A stretch of DNA of 64,000 nt from DASXKD01 sp963734725. Lineage in GTDB: Bacteria > Actinomycetota > Actinomycetes > Streptosporangiales > Streptosporangiaceae. The notes beneath the pieces were generated by a model that worked only from the letters and a program-made list of their open reading frames with translations, ran no database searches and had not been told where the DNA came from. The position numbers were made by a program, and so were the translations under genes. Below, piece after piece: positions 33,555 to 42,411 of this stretch. The stretch is taken from contig CAVTIX010000025.1 in the NCBI GenBank assembly GCA_963734725.1, positions 1 to 64,000 on the forward strand, in the 5' to 3' direction. Positions within the stretch are counted from its first letter, which is position 1. The number at the start of each line of letters is the position of its first letter.

Positions 33555-34211
33555 ATGCGGATTGTGATCGCCGAAGACTCGGCCGTGGTCCGGGCGGGCC
33601 TGGCCGAGATCTTGGCCGACCGCGGCCACGAGGTAGTCGCGGCCGTCGGCAACGCCGAGGACCTGCTGGCCGCGGTGGGCGACCACCAGCCAGACGCTGC
33701 CGTAGTGGACGTGCGGATGCCGCCGGGCTACACCGACGAGGGACTGCGCGCCGCGATCGCCATCCGCCGCGATCACCCCAAGACCGGGGTGCTGGTGTTC
33801 TCCCAGTACATCGAGACCCGCTACACAGCCGACCTGCTCGGCGCGGCGTCGGGCGGCGGCGCCGCAGGGGTCGGGTACCTGCTCAAGGACCGGGTCGCCG
33901 ACGTCGGGGAGTTCATCGAAGCGCTCAGCCGGGTGGCCGCCGGCGGCACCGCTCTCGATCCGGAGGTCGTCACCCAACTGCTCGGCGCCAGCCGCCGCAC
34001 CGACGGGCTCGGCACACTCACCGCCAGGGAACGCGACGTGCTCGCGCTGATGGCCGAAGGCCGCTCCAACGCCGCCATCGCCGAAACCCTGGTGGTGTCC
34101 GAACGGTCCGTCGAAAAGCACGTCGCGAACATCTTCAGCAAGCTCGGCCTGGCCCCGTCGGACACCGACCACCGCCGGGTGCTGGCCGTCCTCCGCTACC
34201 TGAAGTCCTGA
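33555..34211 (+). CDS. NarL/FixJ-family response regulator
   Basis: A 218-residue regulator. The receiver domain has acidic pair E7/D8, phospho-acceptor D52 in AVVDVRMPPG and K111 in GYLLKDRV. The LuxR-type HTH spans about 153-210 (LTARERDVLALMAEGRSNAA, VSERSVEKHVANIFSKLGL). Translation start lies 17 bases after the kinase stop, so they form one operon. The target genes are not evident. The neighbouring membrane-protein operon (34393 onward) has its own inverted-repeat operator and probably answers to its own regulator. Confidence 0.94.
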   Translation: MRIVIAEDSAVVRAGLAEILADRGHEVVAAVGNAEDLLAAVGDHQPDAAVVDVRMPPGYTDEGLRAAIAIRRDHPKTGVLVFSQYIETRYTADLLGAASGGGAAGVGYLLKDRVADVGEFIEALSRVAAGGTALDPEVVTQLLGASRRTDGLGTLTARERDVLALMAEGRSNAAIAETLVVSERSVEKHVANIFSKLGLAPSDTDHRRVLAVLRYLKS

Positions 34212-34300
34212 CCAGCGATACCGCGCCGCGGCCGGGATTGTCGATGTCTGCGCCGGCCGACAAGCTGCAGGCGCCAGGAGCGGGCCCGTCTCGTCGCCTA

Positions 34301-34368
34301 CTTTACGTCACAAAGTTCTGGGCTCGAGCCCTTGACTTTGCGCCATAAAGCAGCGTCTACTTTATGGC
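34301..34368 (+). promoter_or_regulatory. Promoter/operator of the 34393 operon
   Basis: CTTTACGTCACAAAG (34301-34315) has CTTT/AAAG ends. Further on, GCCATAAAG (34342-34350) and CTTTATGGC (34360-34368) form a perfect 9-bp inverted repeat with 9-base spacer. TTGACT (34332-34337) is a good -35 box, and TACTTT within the repeat a possible -10. The AT-rich repeat in the promoter, with a winged-helix regulator as second gene of the operon, suggests autoregulation. Confidence 0.6.
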
Positions 34369-34392
34369 ATAGAGTCGATCGAGGGAGACGCC

Positions 34393-35025
34393 ATGAACCG
34401 CACACCCGACGCCACCGCCGCCGGCGGCCGCGGCGCCTTCGACCCCCAGCAGGCCGCCGCCCTGCTGGACCAGACCACACGGCAGGCACGCCGCCAGCTT
34501 GAGCCCAGCCCGCCATGGCTCCTGGTGATCAGGGCGGTCTTGGTCCTGGCCGCCTTGGGCGCGATCTGGCTTTCAGTGCGCGGACAGCACCCCTACCGGG
34601 GCCCGACTACCGCGGACATCCCTGTCCTGGTCGCGTTCATTGTGGTCAACTTCGCCGCAACAGTCGCCGTTCGCCAGCGAGCCATGACCGGGGTACGCGG
34701 GCGATCCCGGTTTAGTCAGGGCGAGATCGCCGTGCTGGTGCTGGCCTTTGTCGCCACGGTCGTGGCCATGGCGGGGCTGGGCGCCGCCGGGGTGAGCTTC
34801 GCCCTGTACCCAACCACAGTGCTGATAATCCCGGGCCTGGCCTGGGCGGCCGTCATGGCGGCACGGGCAGACTGGGGCAACTGCGCCACCGGGCTCGCGG
34901 TCGCGGTGGTCGGCGTCGTGGGCTTGTTCGCCGGGTCGGCGGGGGCGTGGGCGGTAGCCGGCGTGGGCCTGTGTGCCGTGCTCCTGGGCAGGGCCGCCGC
35001 CATCGCCAGGCGGCAGCGCGCATGA
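34393..35025 (+). CDS. Integral membrane protein, function unknown
   Basis: A 210-residue protein from ATG 34393 (GAGGGAGAC upstream). A polar N-terminal 45 residues (FDPQQAAALLDQTTRQARRQ) precede about five hydrophobic spans (45-63, 75-93, 112-130, 138-155, 165-195). The N-terminal motif is typical of membrane proteins that accompany a small winged-helix regulator in actinobacteria, which is the case here, 10 bases downstream. No transport or enzyme motif. Regulated probably through the inverted repeat at 34342-34368. Confidence 0.8.
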   Translation: MNRTPDATAAGGRGAFDPQQAAALLDQTTRQARRQLEPSPPWLLVIRAVLVLAALGAIWLSVRGQHPYRGPTTADIPVLVAFIVVNFAATVAVRQRAMTGVRGRSRFSQGEIAVLVLAFVATVVAMAGLGAAGVSFALYPTTVLIIPGLAWAAVMAARADWGNCATGLAVAVVGVVGLFAGSAGAWAVAGVGLCAVLLGRAAAIARRQRA

Positions 35026-35035
35026 CGAGGCGCCA

Positions 35036-35335
35036 ATGAACGACGACGCGCTTGACCCGCTGATACACGTCCCCACCCGGCTGAAGATCGTCGCGACGCT
35101 GGCGGCACTGCCCGACGGCGACACGCTGTCCTTCACCCGACTGCAGGACATGATCGGGCTCACCCCCGGCAACCTGATCATCCACCTGCGCAAGCTCGAA
35201 GAAGCCGACTACATCAGCAGCGAGAAGGCCAGGAACGGGACCGTGTCCATCACCACGGTCGCTCTTACCGGCCACGGCCGCAAGGCTCTCGGCGCTTACA
35301 CCCAGGCGCTGCGCGACCTGCTCGGCGGCCTGTAA
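35036..35335 (+). CDS. Winged-helix transcriptional regulator (MarR/ArsR-like)
   Basis: A 99-residue DNA-binding protein: LDPLIHVPTRLKIVATLAAL, then TRLQDMIGLTPGNLIIHLRK (recognition helix region), LEEADYISSEKARN and VALTGHGRKALGAYTQALRD, the wing and C-terminal helix. This is the one-domain winged-helix group that includes HTH_27-type regulators. No cysteine or metal motif. ATG 35036 follows the membrane-protein stop by 10 bases with GAGG as RBS. It is the likely repressor of its own operon. Confidence 0.88.
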   Translation: MNDDALDPLIHVPTRLKIVATLAALPDGDTLSFTRLQDMIGLTPGNLIIHLRKLEEADYISSEKARNGTVSITTVALTGHGRKALGAYTQALRDLLGGL

Positions 35336-35347
35336 CCGGAGGCACGG

Positions 35348-35470
35348 ATGGCCATGAGCACCGGCGCGCTTGACCCGCTGATGCACAACCCGCTTCTCCA
35401 CCATCCCGGTCGCGCGGCCGTCGCGCCTTTCCCGGCGGCCATGGGGTCAGGACGCCTTGATGACTCCTGA
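35348..35470 (+). pseudogene. N-terminal remnant of a second winged-helix regulator
   Basis: Directly after the 35036 gene, GGAGG precedes ATG 35348, and the ORF reads MAMSTGALDPLMHNPLLHHP before losing similarity and stopping at TGA 35470 (40 residues). The ALDPL-H-P stretch matches the beginning of the regulator upstream (ALDPLIHVP), so this is the truncated start of a paralogue. It overlaps the end of the CapA gene on the other strand. Confidence 0.45.
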
Positions 35471-36589
35471 GGGCAGGATGCGGGCTGCGGAGGCGCCGAA
35501 GTCTTGTGCCGACAGCTGTGACATGAAGGAGACGGCGCCTCCGCCGGGCACGGGCTGGCCCGGCCCGGTGAACCGGACCGGGTAGATGCGGGCGTGCTCG
35601 AAGGCGCCGGCCGCCGACAGCGTCACGTGCAAGATCACGGTCATGCCCAAGTCGCCGCTGGTGGCGAAGTTGTGGTAGCTGGCGAAGTCGCCCAGGCTGT
35701 AGGCGATCAGATGGCGCCGGTAGAACTGGATCCCGCGCAGCACGTGCGGGCCGCTGGCGATGACCAGGCTGGCGCCGGCCCGGATCGCCATATGCGCGAA
35801 CGCCTCCGGGTTGCCCCGGTCCTCGCCGAGGAAGTGCTCCTCGCGGCCGGTTACATGGTCGGCGGCGGGCCCCTCGGCGCCGGTGTGCATGTAGACCACG
35901 ACGATGCTGGCCTGCCCGGCGGCCCGCGTGATCAGCGCCCGCGCCGCCGGGAGGTCCAGCAGGCTGGCGGTGTCGGCATACGGCGCGAAGCCCAAGAACG
36001 CCACCTTGACGCCGTGCGCCGTGACGCGGGTGATCTGGCCGGGCAGCCCGGTCTGGGCCAGGCCGGCCGCGTGGATCGTGGCCACGGTCTGCGCCTGCCC
36101 CGCCGCGCCGAAGTCGAAGGAGTGGTTGTTCGCGTCGTTCAAGACGGTGAACCCCGCGTGCTTGAGGTACCGCACGTACCCCGGCGGGTCACGGAACGCG
36201 AAACATTCCCCGCGGCGGGCGGGCATCGACCGGCATTTGCTGGCCGCCGCCGTGGTCAGGGCGCCTTCGAGATTGCCGAAGACGATCTGCTCACCCCGGC
36301 TCAGATCCCGCCGGACCGCGCCGAAATAACCTCGCGGGTCCGGGGGCAGATGAGGCGTGTCCCCCAGCATCGTGTCTCCCACCGCCGCGATCGTCACCGG
36401 CGCCAGGCGAGGAAGGGCCGCGCCGCCGTCAGACTCGGCGGCGCCCGCAAGATGGGCCGCGGCAGCGTTCGCGGCGCCGCCGGCCGGCTGGCCAACGGCC
36501 GAGCACGCCGCCACACCGGCCGCCGCGGCGAACATCAGCGCCAGGGCGCCAAGGCATGCCCGGCGCAGCACCGGGGCCCACAGCCGCAC
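35447..36589 (-). CDS. CapA-family lipoprotein (poly-gamma-glutamate capsule type)
   Basis: A 380-residue protein of the PGA_cap/CapA metallophosphoesterase-like family. The signal peptide has lipobox VAAC (C29). Domain motifs: TIAAVGDTMLGDTPHLPP (metal-binding GD), IVFGNLEGALTT (GNLE), FTVLNDANNHSFDFGAAG (NDANNHSFD), IVVVYMHTGAEGPAADHVT (H in the HWG-equivalent position) and VIASGPHVLRGIQFYRRHLI (GxHPH-like). GTG start at 36589. CapA proteins act at the cell surface in poly-gamma-glutamate export or peptide metabolism. No capB/C/E partners are nearby, so a stand-alone phosphoesterase-like role is likely. Confidence 0.88.
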   Translation of the reverse strand: MRLWAPVLRRACLGALALMFAAAAGVAACSAVGQPAGGAANAAAAHLAGAAESDGGAALPRLAPVTIAAVGDTMLGDTPHLPPDPRGYFGAVRRDLSRGEQIVFGNLEGALTTAAASKCRSMPARRGECFAFRDPPGYVRYLKHAGFTVLNDANNHSFDFGAAGQAQTVATIHAAGLAQTGLPGQITRVTAHGVKVAFLGFAPYADTASLLDLPAARALITRAAGQASIVVVYMHTGAEGPAADHVTGREEHFLGEDRGNPEAFAHMAIRAGASLVIASGPHVLRGIQFYRRHLIAYSLGDFASYHNFATSGDLGMTVILHVTLSAAGAFEHARIYPVRFTGPGQPVPGGGAVSFMSQLSAQDFGASAARILPSGVIKAS

Positions 36590-36852
36590 CGGGCCAATCT
36601 AGCCGGGCATTCGGGCACCGGCCCCCGGATTCCCCGCAACCCGCACATCAGCATGATCGTTACGCGGGCGCGGGCGCGTCTACATATGTGCCTGCGCAGG
36701 GCAAGCATGTCCTGGTGACCTGTGCGGCGTCTGCTGATGTCAGGCCGGGTGGCTGCCGGGAACCTGGTGATCCGGGAAGCTGAAGCTGCTGTGATCACTC
36801 TGAACGCCAGGCGGCGGGATGATGAACGGATCCCAGACTTACTGGGGGTGAG

Positions 36853-38593
36853 ATGATGCCGGGTTCTTGTGCAGGTCCCTGGCGGGGGTGGCTGCGGACG
36901 CTGCCGGTGCTGCGGGGGGTGCTGCCGGTTGAGCGGTCCCGGGCGCCGGCGGATGTGCTGGCCGGTCTTACGCTGGCCGCCCTGGGCATCCCGGAGGTCT
37001 TGGGCTACGCGAAGATCGCTGGGATGCCAGTGGTGACTGGCCTGTACACGATGCTGCTGCCCATGGCGGTGTTCGCCGTCCTAGGCTCATCACGCCACCT
37101 CGTCGTTGCCGCCGACTCGGCGACCGCGGCCATCCTCGCCGCCGCGCTCACCGGCCTGGCGGTGGCCGGGTCGCAGCAGTACGTGCGCCTGGCCGGGCTG
37201 GCGGCCCTGCTACGCCGGCGCGCTGCTGCTGCTGGCCCGGGCGGCCCGGCTCGGGTTCTTGGCGAACTTCCTGTCCCGCACAGTGCTGGTCGGGTTCCTG
37301 ACCGGGGTCGGCATCCAGGTGGCAGCGGGCCAGCTTCCCGGCATGCTCGGGATCACCGCCGTCGGCCGGCAGACGCCAGCCAGGCTCTGGGCCACGGCAC
37401 GCGCTCTCCCGCACACACATCCGGCGGATGTGGCGATATCGATCGGGGTCATCCTGGTCGTGCTGGCAGCAAGGAAGATCACCCGCCGGATCCCCGGGCC
37501 GCTGATCGCGGTGATCATCGCGATCAGCGTGAGCTACGCCGCCGATCTGGCCAGCCGCGGCGTGGCCGTCGTCGGCCCGGTCCCGCGCGGCCTTCCCTCC
37601 CTGGGTCTCCCGGCCGTCGGCTGGCACGATGCCACCGTGCTGGCCGGCGCCGCCGCCTCGATGTTTGTGGTCATCTTGGCTCAAAGCGCCGCCACCTCAC
37701 GCGCCTACGCCGTGAAGTACGAAGAGGAGGAGTACAGCGCAGACACCGACCTGGTCGGCCTGGGCGCCGCCAACGTTGCTGCCGCGTTCTCCGGCACGTT
37801 CGTCGTCAACGGCAGCCCGACCAAGGCGCAGATGGTCGACAGCGCCGGCGGACGCAGCCAATTGGCACAGCTCACCACCGCCGCCGTGGTCCTGATCGTC
37901 CTTATCCTGCTCACCGGGCCGCTGGCCTACCTGCCGGACGCCGCGCTGGCGGCGGTGGTCTTCCTCATCGCTATCGAGCTCATCGACATCGGCGGGATGC
38001 GGCGCATCCTGGCCGTCCGCCAACACGAATTCGCCGTCGCCCTGCTCACCACGGCCGCGGTGGTGGCCCTTGGGGTCGAGTACGGCATCGTCTTCGCGAT
38101 CGTCGCCTCGATCATCGACCATCTGCGCCACAGCTACAGCCCGCGTGACAGCGTCCTGGTGAAGTCACCGGCCGGGCACTGGCAGCCCACCCCCGTGCAG
38201 CCAGGCGCCCGTACCGAAGAGGGGCTGGTGGTCTACCGGTTCGGCACCAGCCTGTATTACGCCAACGCTCCCAAGCTCCTCGACGACATCGCCGCCCTGG
38301 CCGGTCACGGTAGCCCGCTGCACTGGATGGTTTTCGACTGTGCAGCCATCGGCGACATCGACTACACCGCATCCGCGGCCCTGACCCGAATCGTTGAACA
38401 CCTGCACCGGCGGAACATCCACTTGGTCCTCAGCACCGTCCTCGGCCCGGTGCGCCAGCAACTCGACCGTTACGGCATCAGCGCGACCCTCGGCCCCAGC
38501 GCCTACTACGACACCCCCGGCGAAGCACTCGAGGCCTACCACGCGACAAAAGTGATCGGGAATGGAGGGAGACCCAGCGCAAACGATAACTGA
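36853..38593 (+). pseudogene. SulP-family anion transporter with STAS domain, frameshifted
   Basis: The first frame, from ATG 36853, has the SulP N-terminus: LRGVLPVERSRAPADVLAGL, GIPEVLGYAKIAGMPVVTGL, GSSRHLVVAADSATAAILAA. At about 37207-37212 one base is extra, and the protein continues in another frame from YAGALLLLARAARLGFLANF to TGA 38593. That part contains GFLTGVGIQVAAGQLPGMLG, the later spans with FVVNGSPTKAQMVD and a C-terminal STAS domain (LHWMVFDCAAIGDIDYTASA). Restored length is about 580 residues. SulP proteins carry sulfate, bicarbonate or carboxylates. Everything but the one base looks functional. Confidence 0.8.
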
Positions 38594-38711
38594 TCCGCGA
38601 GCGGGCTGGACTGAACTCGGCTACTCGACACGCACCGAAATCGCTATGCGTCGCCGCGTCACCCCATAGCCATCCGGCCGATCGCGGAACCTCACCAGTA
38701 ACCTGCTGAGC

Positions 38712-39434
38712 ATGGACAAGCCGGACGACGTCAATGCGGCTATTTGGCAGGCCGAAGAGATCGTGCAAACCTGGGCGGCGGAAGCCAAGACGCGCGAACA
38801 CGCGGACGGCGCGCGACGGCGGTTCATGGCCGCTGTCCTCCCGTTCGCGGAACAAGATGCGCTTACGTTCCTGGACCTGGGAGCGGGGACGGGCGCCGCG
38901 TCCCGGCCGATCCTCGACACGTACCCGCGGAGCACTGCGATACTTGCTGACTTTTCGGCTGCCATGCGGGGCCTCGGCGAACAGGAGATGGCGCCATACG
39001 CCGGACGCTACCGATATGTCGAATACGACATGTCCGCCAGCGGCTGGCCCTCCACGATTCCCGCGACCCTCGATGCGGTGGTGACGTCGCTGTGCGTGCA
39101 TCACCTGCCCGATGAACGCAAGCAGGGACTGTTCACCGAGATCTTCAGCCACCTCGCCCCCGGCGGCTGGTACCTCAATTACGACCCGGTGCGCGCCGAG
39201 GACCCGGTTGTCACCGCCACCTGGGAGCGGGTCAACGACGCCCGCGACCCGGAAGCGGCGGCCAAGCGGCTGCACCGCTCGCCCGAGGAGCAAGCCCGCT
39301 GGGACAATCATGTCCGCTTCATAAGCCCTCTCCCCCAGCAGTTGGAATACCTCCGGCTGGCGGGCTTCCAAGGCATCGATGTGTATTGGAAGCAATTGGA
39401 CTATGTGATTTACGGTGGCTGCCGCCCGAGCTGA
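38712..39434 (+). CDS. SAM-dependent methyltransferase (class I)
   Basis: A 240-residue methyltransferase. LTFLDLGAGTGAASRPILDT (residues 52-71) is motif I. ILADFSAAMRG follows as the acidic end of strand 2, then YRYVEYDMSA, and TLDAVVTSLCVHHLPDERKQ is motif IV/post-I. LFTEIFSHLAPGGWYLNYDP is the usual late block. ATG 38712. Its 3' end overlaps the convergent amidohydrolase by 25 bases. Substrate unknown; no biosynthetic partner nearby. Confidence 0.88.
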   Translation: MDKPDDVNAAIWQAEEIVQTWAAEAKTREHADGARRRFMAAVLPFAEQDALTFLDLGAGTGAASRPILDTYPRSTAILADFSAAMRGLGEQEMAPYAGRYRYVEYDMSASGWPSTIPATLDAVVTSLCVHHLPDERKQGLFTEIFSHLAPGGWYLNYDPVRAEDPVVTATWERVNDARDPEAAAKRLHRSPEEQARWDNHVRFISPLPQQLEYLRLAGFQGIDVYWKQLDYVIYGGCRPS

Positions 39435-40702
39435 GCCGGATTGCGGCGCCTGGTTGCCTCGGTGACCAACCGAAGGTCAACGGCGTGGTCAGGCGATGCA
39501 TAAGGAGACCCGGGCGCGCTGACGTCGAACCGGCCGCTGTCGGGCACGTAGTCGAGGCCCCGGGCGATGACCCGGCGCAGGTCGCGCAGGGCCGCGATAT
39601 CGGCCTGCGGGTCACCGCGCACGACGATGAGATCCGCGTCGTACCCGGGGGCGAGGCGGCCGGTGGTGGCGCCGAGGCCGAGAGCGGCCGCCGCCTCGGT
39701 GGTGGCCATCGCGAGCACCTGCACGGGCTGGAAACCCAGGGTCACCAGATATTCCAGCCCGCCGACGTACTGGTGATGCGGGTTGTTGTCTATGCCCGCG
39801 TCGGTTCCTGCGATGATCCGCACCCCCATGTCGTGCATCGCCTTGACGTGGGCGCCGACCTCGATGCCAGCGAGTTCGGCGATGTATGGCGCACTACCGC
39901 TGATGGTGGGGCAGACGAACATGCCCCGTTCGGCGATCCTGGCGGCCAGGGGCTCGCTGAAGCGCCGCTCGTTGGTTTCGGTGACAAAGGAACAGTGCTC
40001 GATCGTGGTGACTCCCGCCTCGACCGCACGGCGGATGCCCTCGGTGCCGTGGGCATGCGCGGCGACCGGCTTGTCGACCCGGGCCGCTTCCTCGACGATG
40101 ACGGCGAGCTGTGCGGTGGTGAACTGGGCGTACCAGGGCGCCGATCCGGTCGTCATGAATCCGCCGGTCAACATGACCTTGATCAGGTCGGCGCCGTGTT
40201 TGTGGTGGGTACGGACAAGGCGGCGGAGGTCGTCCTCGCTGTCGGCCTCGCCGCCCATGAACCAGCAGTGGCCGCCGGTGACGGTGATCGGGCACGCCGC
40301 CACAACCAGCCGCGGGCCACGCGCCAGGCCCGTGGCGATGGCATCGCGCACCGCCACGCCCAGATAGGCGCGAGAGCCCAGATCCCGGGCTGTGGTCACC
40401 CCGACGCCGAGCAGTTCCCGCGCGCTGCGCAGCATGAGCATCAGTTGCTGCTCGCCGGTCTCGGCGCGCATCCGCGCGGTGGGATTCGGCCCGCCGTCGA
40501 AGGCGAGATGAACATGGCTGTCGATCAGGCCCGGCATGATCGTCGAGCCCGGGTGGTCCGACCGCGGCAGCGACAGGTGCTCGGCAGGCAGCGCGCTGAC
40601 CGGACCGACCCAGTCCACGGTGCAGTCGCCAATGACGACCGCACCGTCGGTCACGGTCTCGTCGCCGGTCATGACCCGAGATGCCGTGAGTACTTCCGGC
40701 AC
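39410..40702 (-). CDS. Amidohydrolase-family enzyme (imidazolonepropionase/prolidase-like)
   Basis: A 430-residue metal-dependent hydrolase of the composite-domain amidohydrolase superfamily. IMPGLIDSHVHLAFDG supplies the HxH metal site (H63, H65). ADLIKVMLTGGFM carries the bridging lysine; VAAHAHGTEGIRRAVEAGVT, IEHCSFV and IIAGTDAGID give the later histidines and aspartate. It ends with the small beta-domain (GRLAPGYDADLIVVRGDPQA). Such enzymes cleave Xaa-Pro dipeptides, cyclic amides or xenobiotic esters. It starts at ATG 40702, divergent from the aminotransferase gene at 40855, which may share its promoter region. Confidence 0.9.
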   Translation of the reverse strand: MPEVLTASRVMTGDETVTDGAVVIGDCTVDWVGPVSALPAEHLSLPRSDHPGSTIMPGLIDSHVHLAFDGGPNPTARMRAETGEQQLMLMLRSARELLGVGVTTARDLGSRAYLGVAVRDAIATGLARGPRLVVAACPITVTGGHCWFMGGEADSEDDLRRLVRTHHKHGADLIKVMLTGGFMTTGSAPWYAQFTTAQLAVIVEEAARVDKPVAAHAHGTEGIRRAVEAGVTTIEHCSFVTETNERRFSEPLAARIAERGMFVCPTISGSAPYIAELAGIEVGAHVKAMHDMGVRIIAGTDAGIDNNPHHQYVGGLEYLVTLGFQPVQVLAMATTEAAAALGLGATTGRLAPGYDADLIVVRGDPQADIAALRDLRRVIARGLDYVPDSGRFDVSAPGSPYASPDHAVDLRLVTEATRRRNPAQLGRQPP

Positions 40703-40854
40703 TCCATCACCTCGCCCAGGTCGTCATAAGCATGATGCGGCCGGCGGCCCGAAGGCGGAAGGCCCGCTATTCCGCTGCGACGAGGATGTCAGGATCGTCG
40801 GCGGGCGCCGGGGCCGTTCACCTGGCGGGGACGCCCCCAGGGCAGGATGGCGGT

Positions 40855-42030
40855 GTGCCAGGAAACCTCAGACAGGCCATCGACACCACGACCGCGGCGA
40901 CGCTTCGCGCCCGCGGCAGCTTCAAGTGGACGGCCCCCGGCCCCGGCGGGTTCGGCGCGGCCGTTGCGGAGATGGACTTCGGTGCCGCGCCCGCGATCCT
41001 CGACGCCCTTGCCCGGCTGTCCGCCGACGCGAAGTTCGGCTACCTGCCGCCGTACCTGGCCGAGGAGTTGGCCGCCGCGTGCGCCGACTTCATGCTGTGC
41101 CGCTTCGGCTGGGGCCCCGACCCTGCCCTCATTCATCCCGTCCCCGACGTGATTAAGGCACTGGAGATCGCCATCACGCACTTCTCCCGGCCGGGCGCCC
41201 CCGTCATCCTCCCCACCCCGGCCTACATGCCCTTCCTCATCGTGCCTGGCTTCCTCGGCCGCGAAATCATCCAGGTGCGGATGCACGGCGAGGCGGGCTT
41301 CTTCGACTTCGACTTCGACGCGATCGCGGCGGCGTTTCGCGCCGGAGGACACCTGCTCATCTTCTGCAACCCCTACAACCCGCTTGGGCGCGTTTTCACC
41401 CAGGATGAGATGGCACAGCTGACCGACGTGGTCGACAGGCACGGCGGCCGCGTCTTCGCCGACGAGGTCCACGCGCCGCTCGTCTACCCGGGGGCGCGCC
41501 ATATCCCGTACGCGTCAACCTCCGACACCGCCGCCGCGCACACGCTGACGGCCACCTCCGCCTCGAAGGCGTGGAACCTGCCAGGGCTCAAATGCGCTGA
41601 GGTGATCCTGACCAATGAGCCTGACCGGCAACGCTGGGAGGACATGGGACTGTTCGCTTCACACGGCGCGAGCAATCCAGGCGTCGTCGCCAACATCGCG
41701 GCATTCCGCCACGGCGAGGCATGGCTGGAGGAGATCCTCGGCTACCTGGACGACAGCCGCCGCCTGCTCGCTGACCTGCTCGCCCGCCACGTTCCGCAGG
41801 TTCGCTACCGCCCGCCTGACGGAACCTATCTGGCCTGGCTGGACTGCACCGCGATGGAGCTGCCGCAGTCGCCGGGCGCACTCGTCACGGACCTTGCGCA
41901 GATCACAGTCGTAGACGGGCCCGCTTTCGGCGACGGCGGCGACGGGGCGTTCCGGTTCAACTTCGCCACACCGCAACCCATCCTCACGGAGATGGTGGAG
42001 CGCATCGCTGCCGCCCTGGCCGCCGGATAG
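40855..42030 (+). CDS. MalY/PatB-type aminotransferase (cystathionine beta-lyase-like)
   Basis: A 391-residue PLP fold-type I enzyme. The start is GTG 40855 with AGGATGG upstream. Motifs: AVAEMDFGAAPAILDAL (the MalY N-terminal MDF), GYLPPYLAEE, LIFCNPYNPLGRVFT (NPxNPxG), RVFADEVHAPLVYPG (DEVH, aspartate to PLP nitrogen) and TSASKAWNLPGLKCAEVI with PLP lysine K238. The MalY/PatB subgroup usually performs C-S beta-elimination. Cytoplasmic. A role in sulfur amino acid breakdown would fit the sulfur-linked genes at 57-59 kb, but that link is inference. Confidence 0.9.
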   Translation: MPGNLRQAIDTTTAATLRARGSFKWTAPGPGGFGAAVAEMDFGAAPAILDALARLSADAKFGYLPPYLAEELAAACADFMLCRFGWGPDPALIHPVPDVIKALEIAITHFSRPGAPVILPTPAYMPFLIVPGFLGREIIQVRMHGEAGFFDFDFDAIAAAFRAGGHLLIFCNPYNPLGRVFTQDEMAQLTDVVDRHGGRVFADEVHAPLVYPGARHIPYASTSDTAAAHTLTATSASKAWNLPGLKCAEVILTNEPDRQRWEDMGLFASHGASNPGVVANIAAFRHGEAWLEEILGYLDDSRRLLADLLARHVPQVRYRPPDGTYLAWLDCTAMELPQSPGALVTDLAQITVVDGPAFGDGGDGAFRFNFATPQPILTEMVERIAAALAAG

Positions 42031-42411
42031 GCCGCCACGGTGACATCACCGCACACCACTCTGCGTCAGAGGGAGCGGTTCGAGCTCATCGAGCATGGGC
42101 GCGCCTGCTTACCGGGCACCGCTTCACGCCGCTGCCGTGGTCCCCCGCAATGAGCGACGCCACCCATCGCGCGCGGGCGAGAATCCCTCGTCATCGCCTC
42201 GAGCGGACATGGCGAGCCAACCAGTTCCTGGCCCTGCGCTCCAGGCCGCCGGCCGCCGCGGGTGGGCGAGGAATCCACCGAGGCCTGGGCGCCTGGCGTG
42301 ACGTCCAGCCACCGCCGGGCCGCCGGCCGGGCATGCTGGGCGGGCGTGACAGACTTGTGGGATGGGATCTTGGGGCAGCCGTGAGCCTGGGCTTCCCCGG
42401 GCTTGCCGTTG
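42031..42411. other. Gene-free stretch
   Basis: About 380 bases between the aminotransferase and the MFS gene. No frame shows a family or an RBS, and no strong hairpin was found. Confidence 0.5.

Noticed and set aside
38712..39434. A link between the methyltransferase and the amidohydrolase as one pathway
   Set aside because: They are convergent and overlap only at the 3' ends; no shared regulation is visible.
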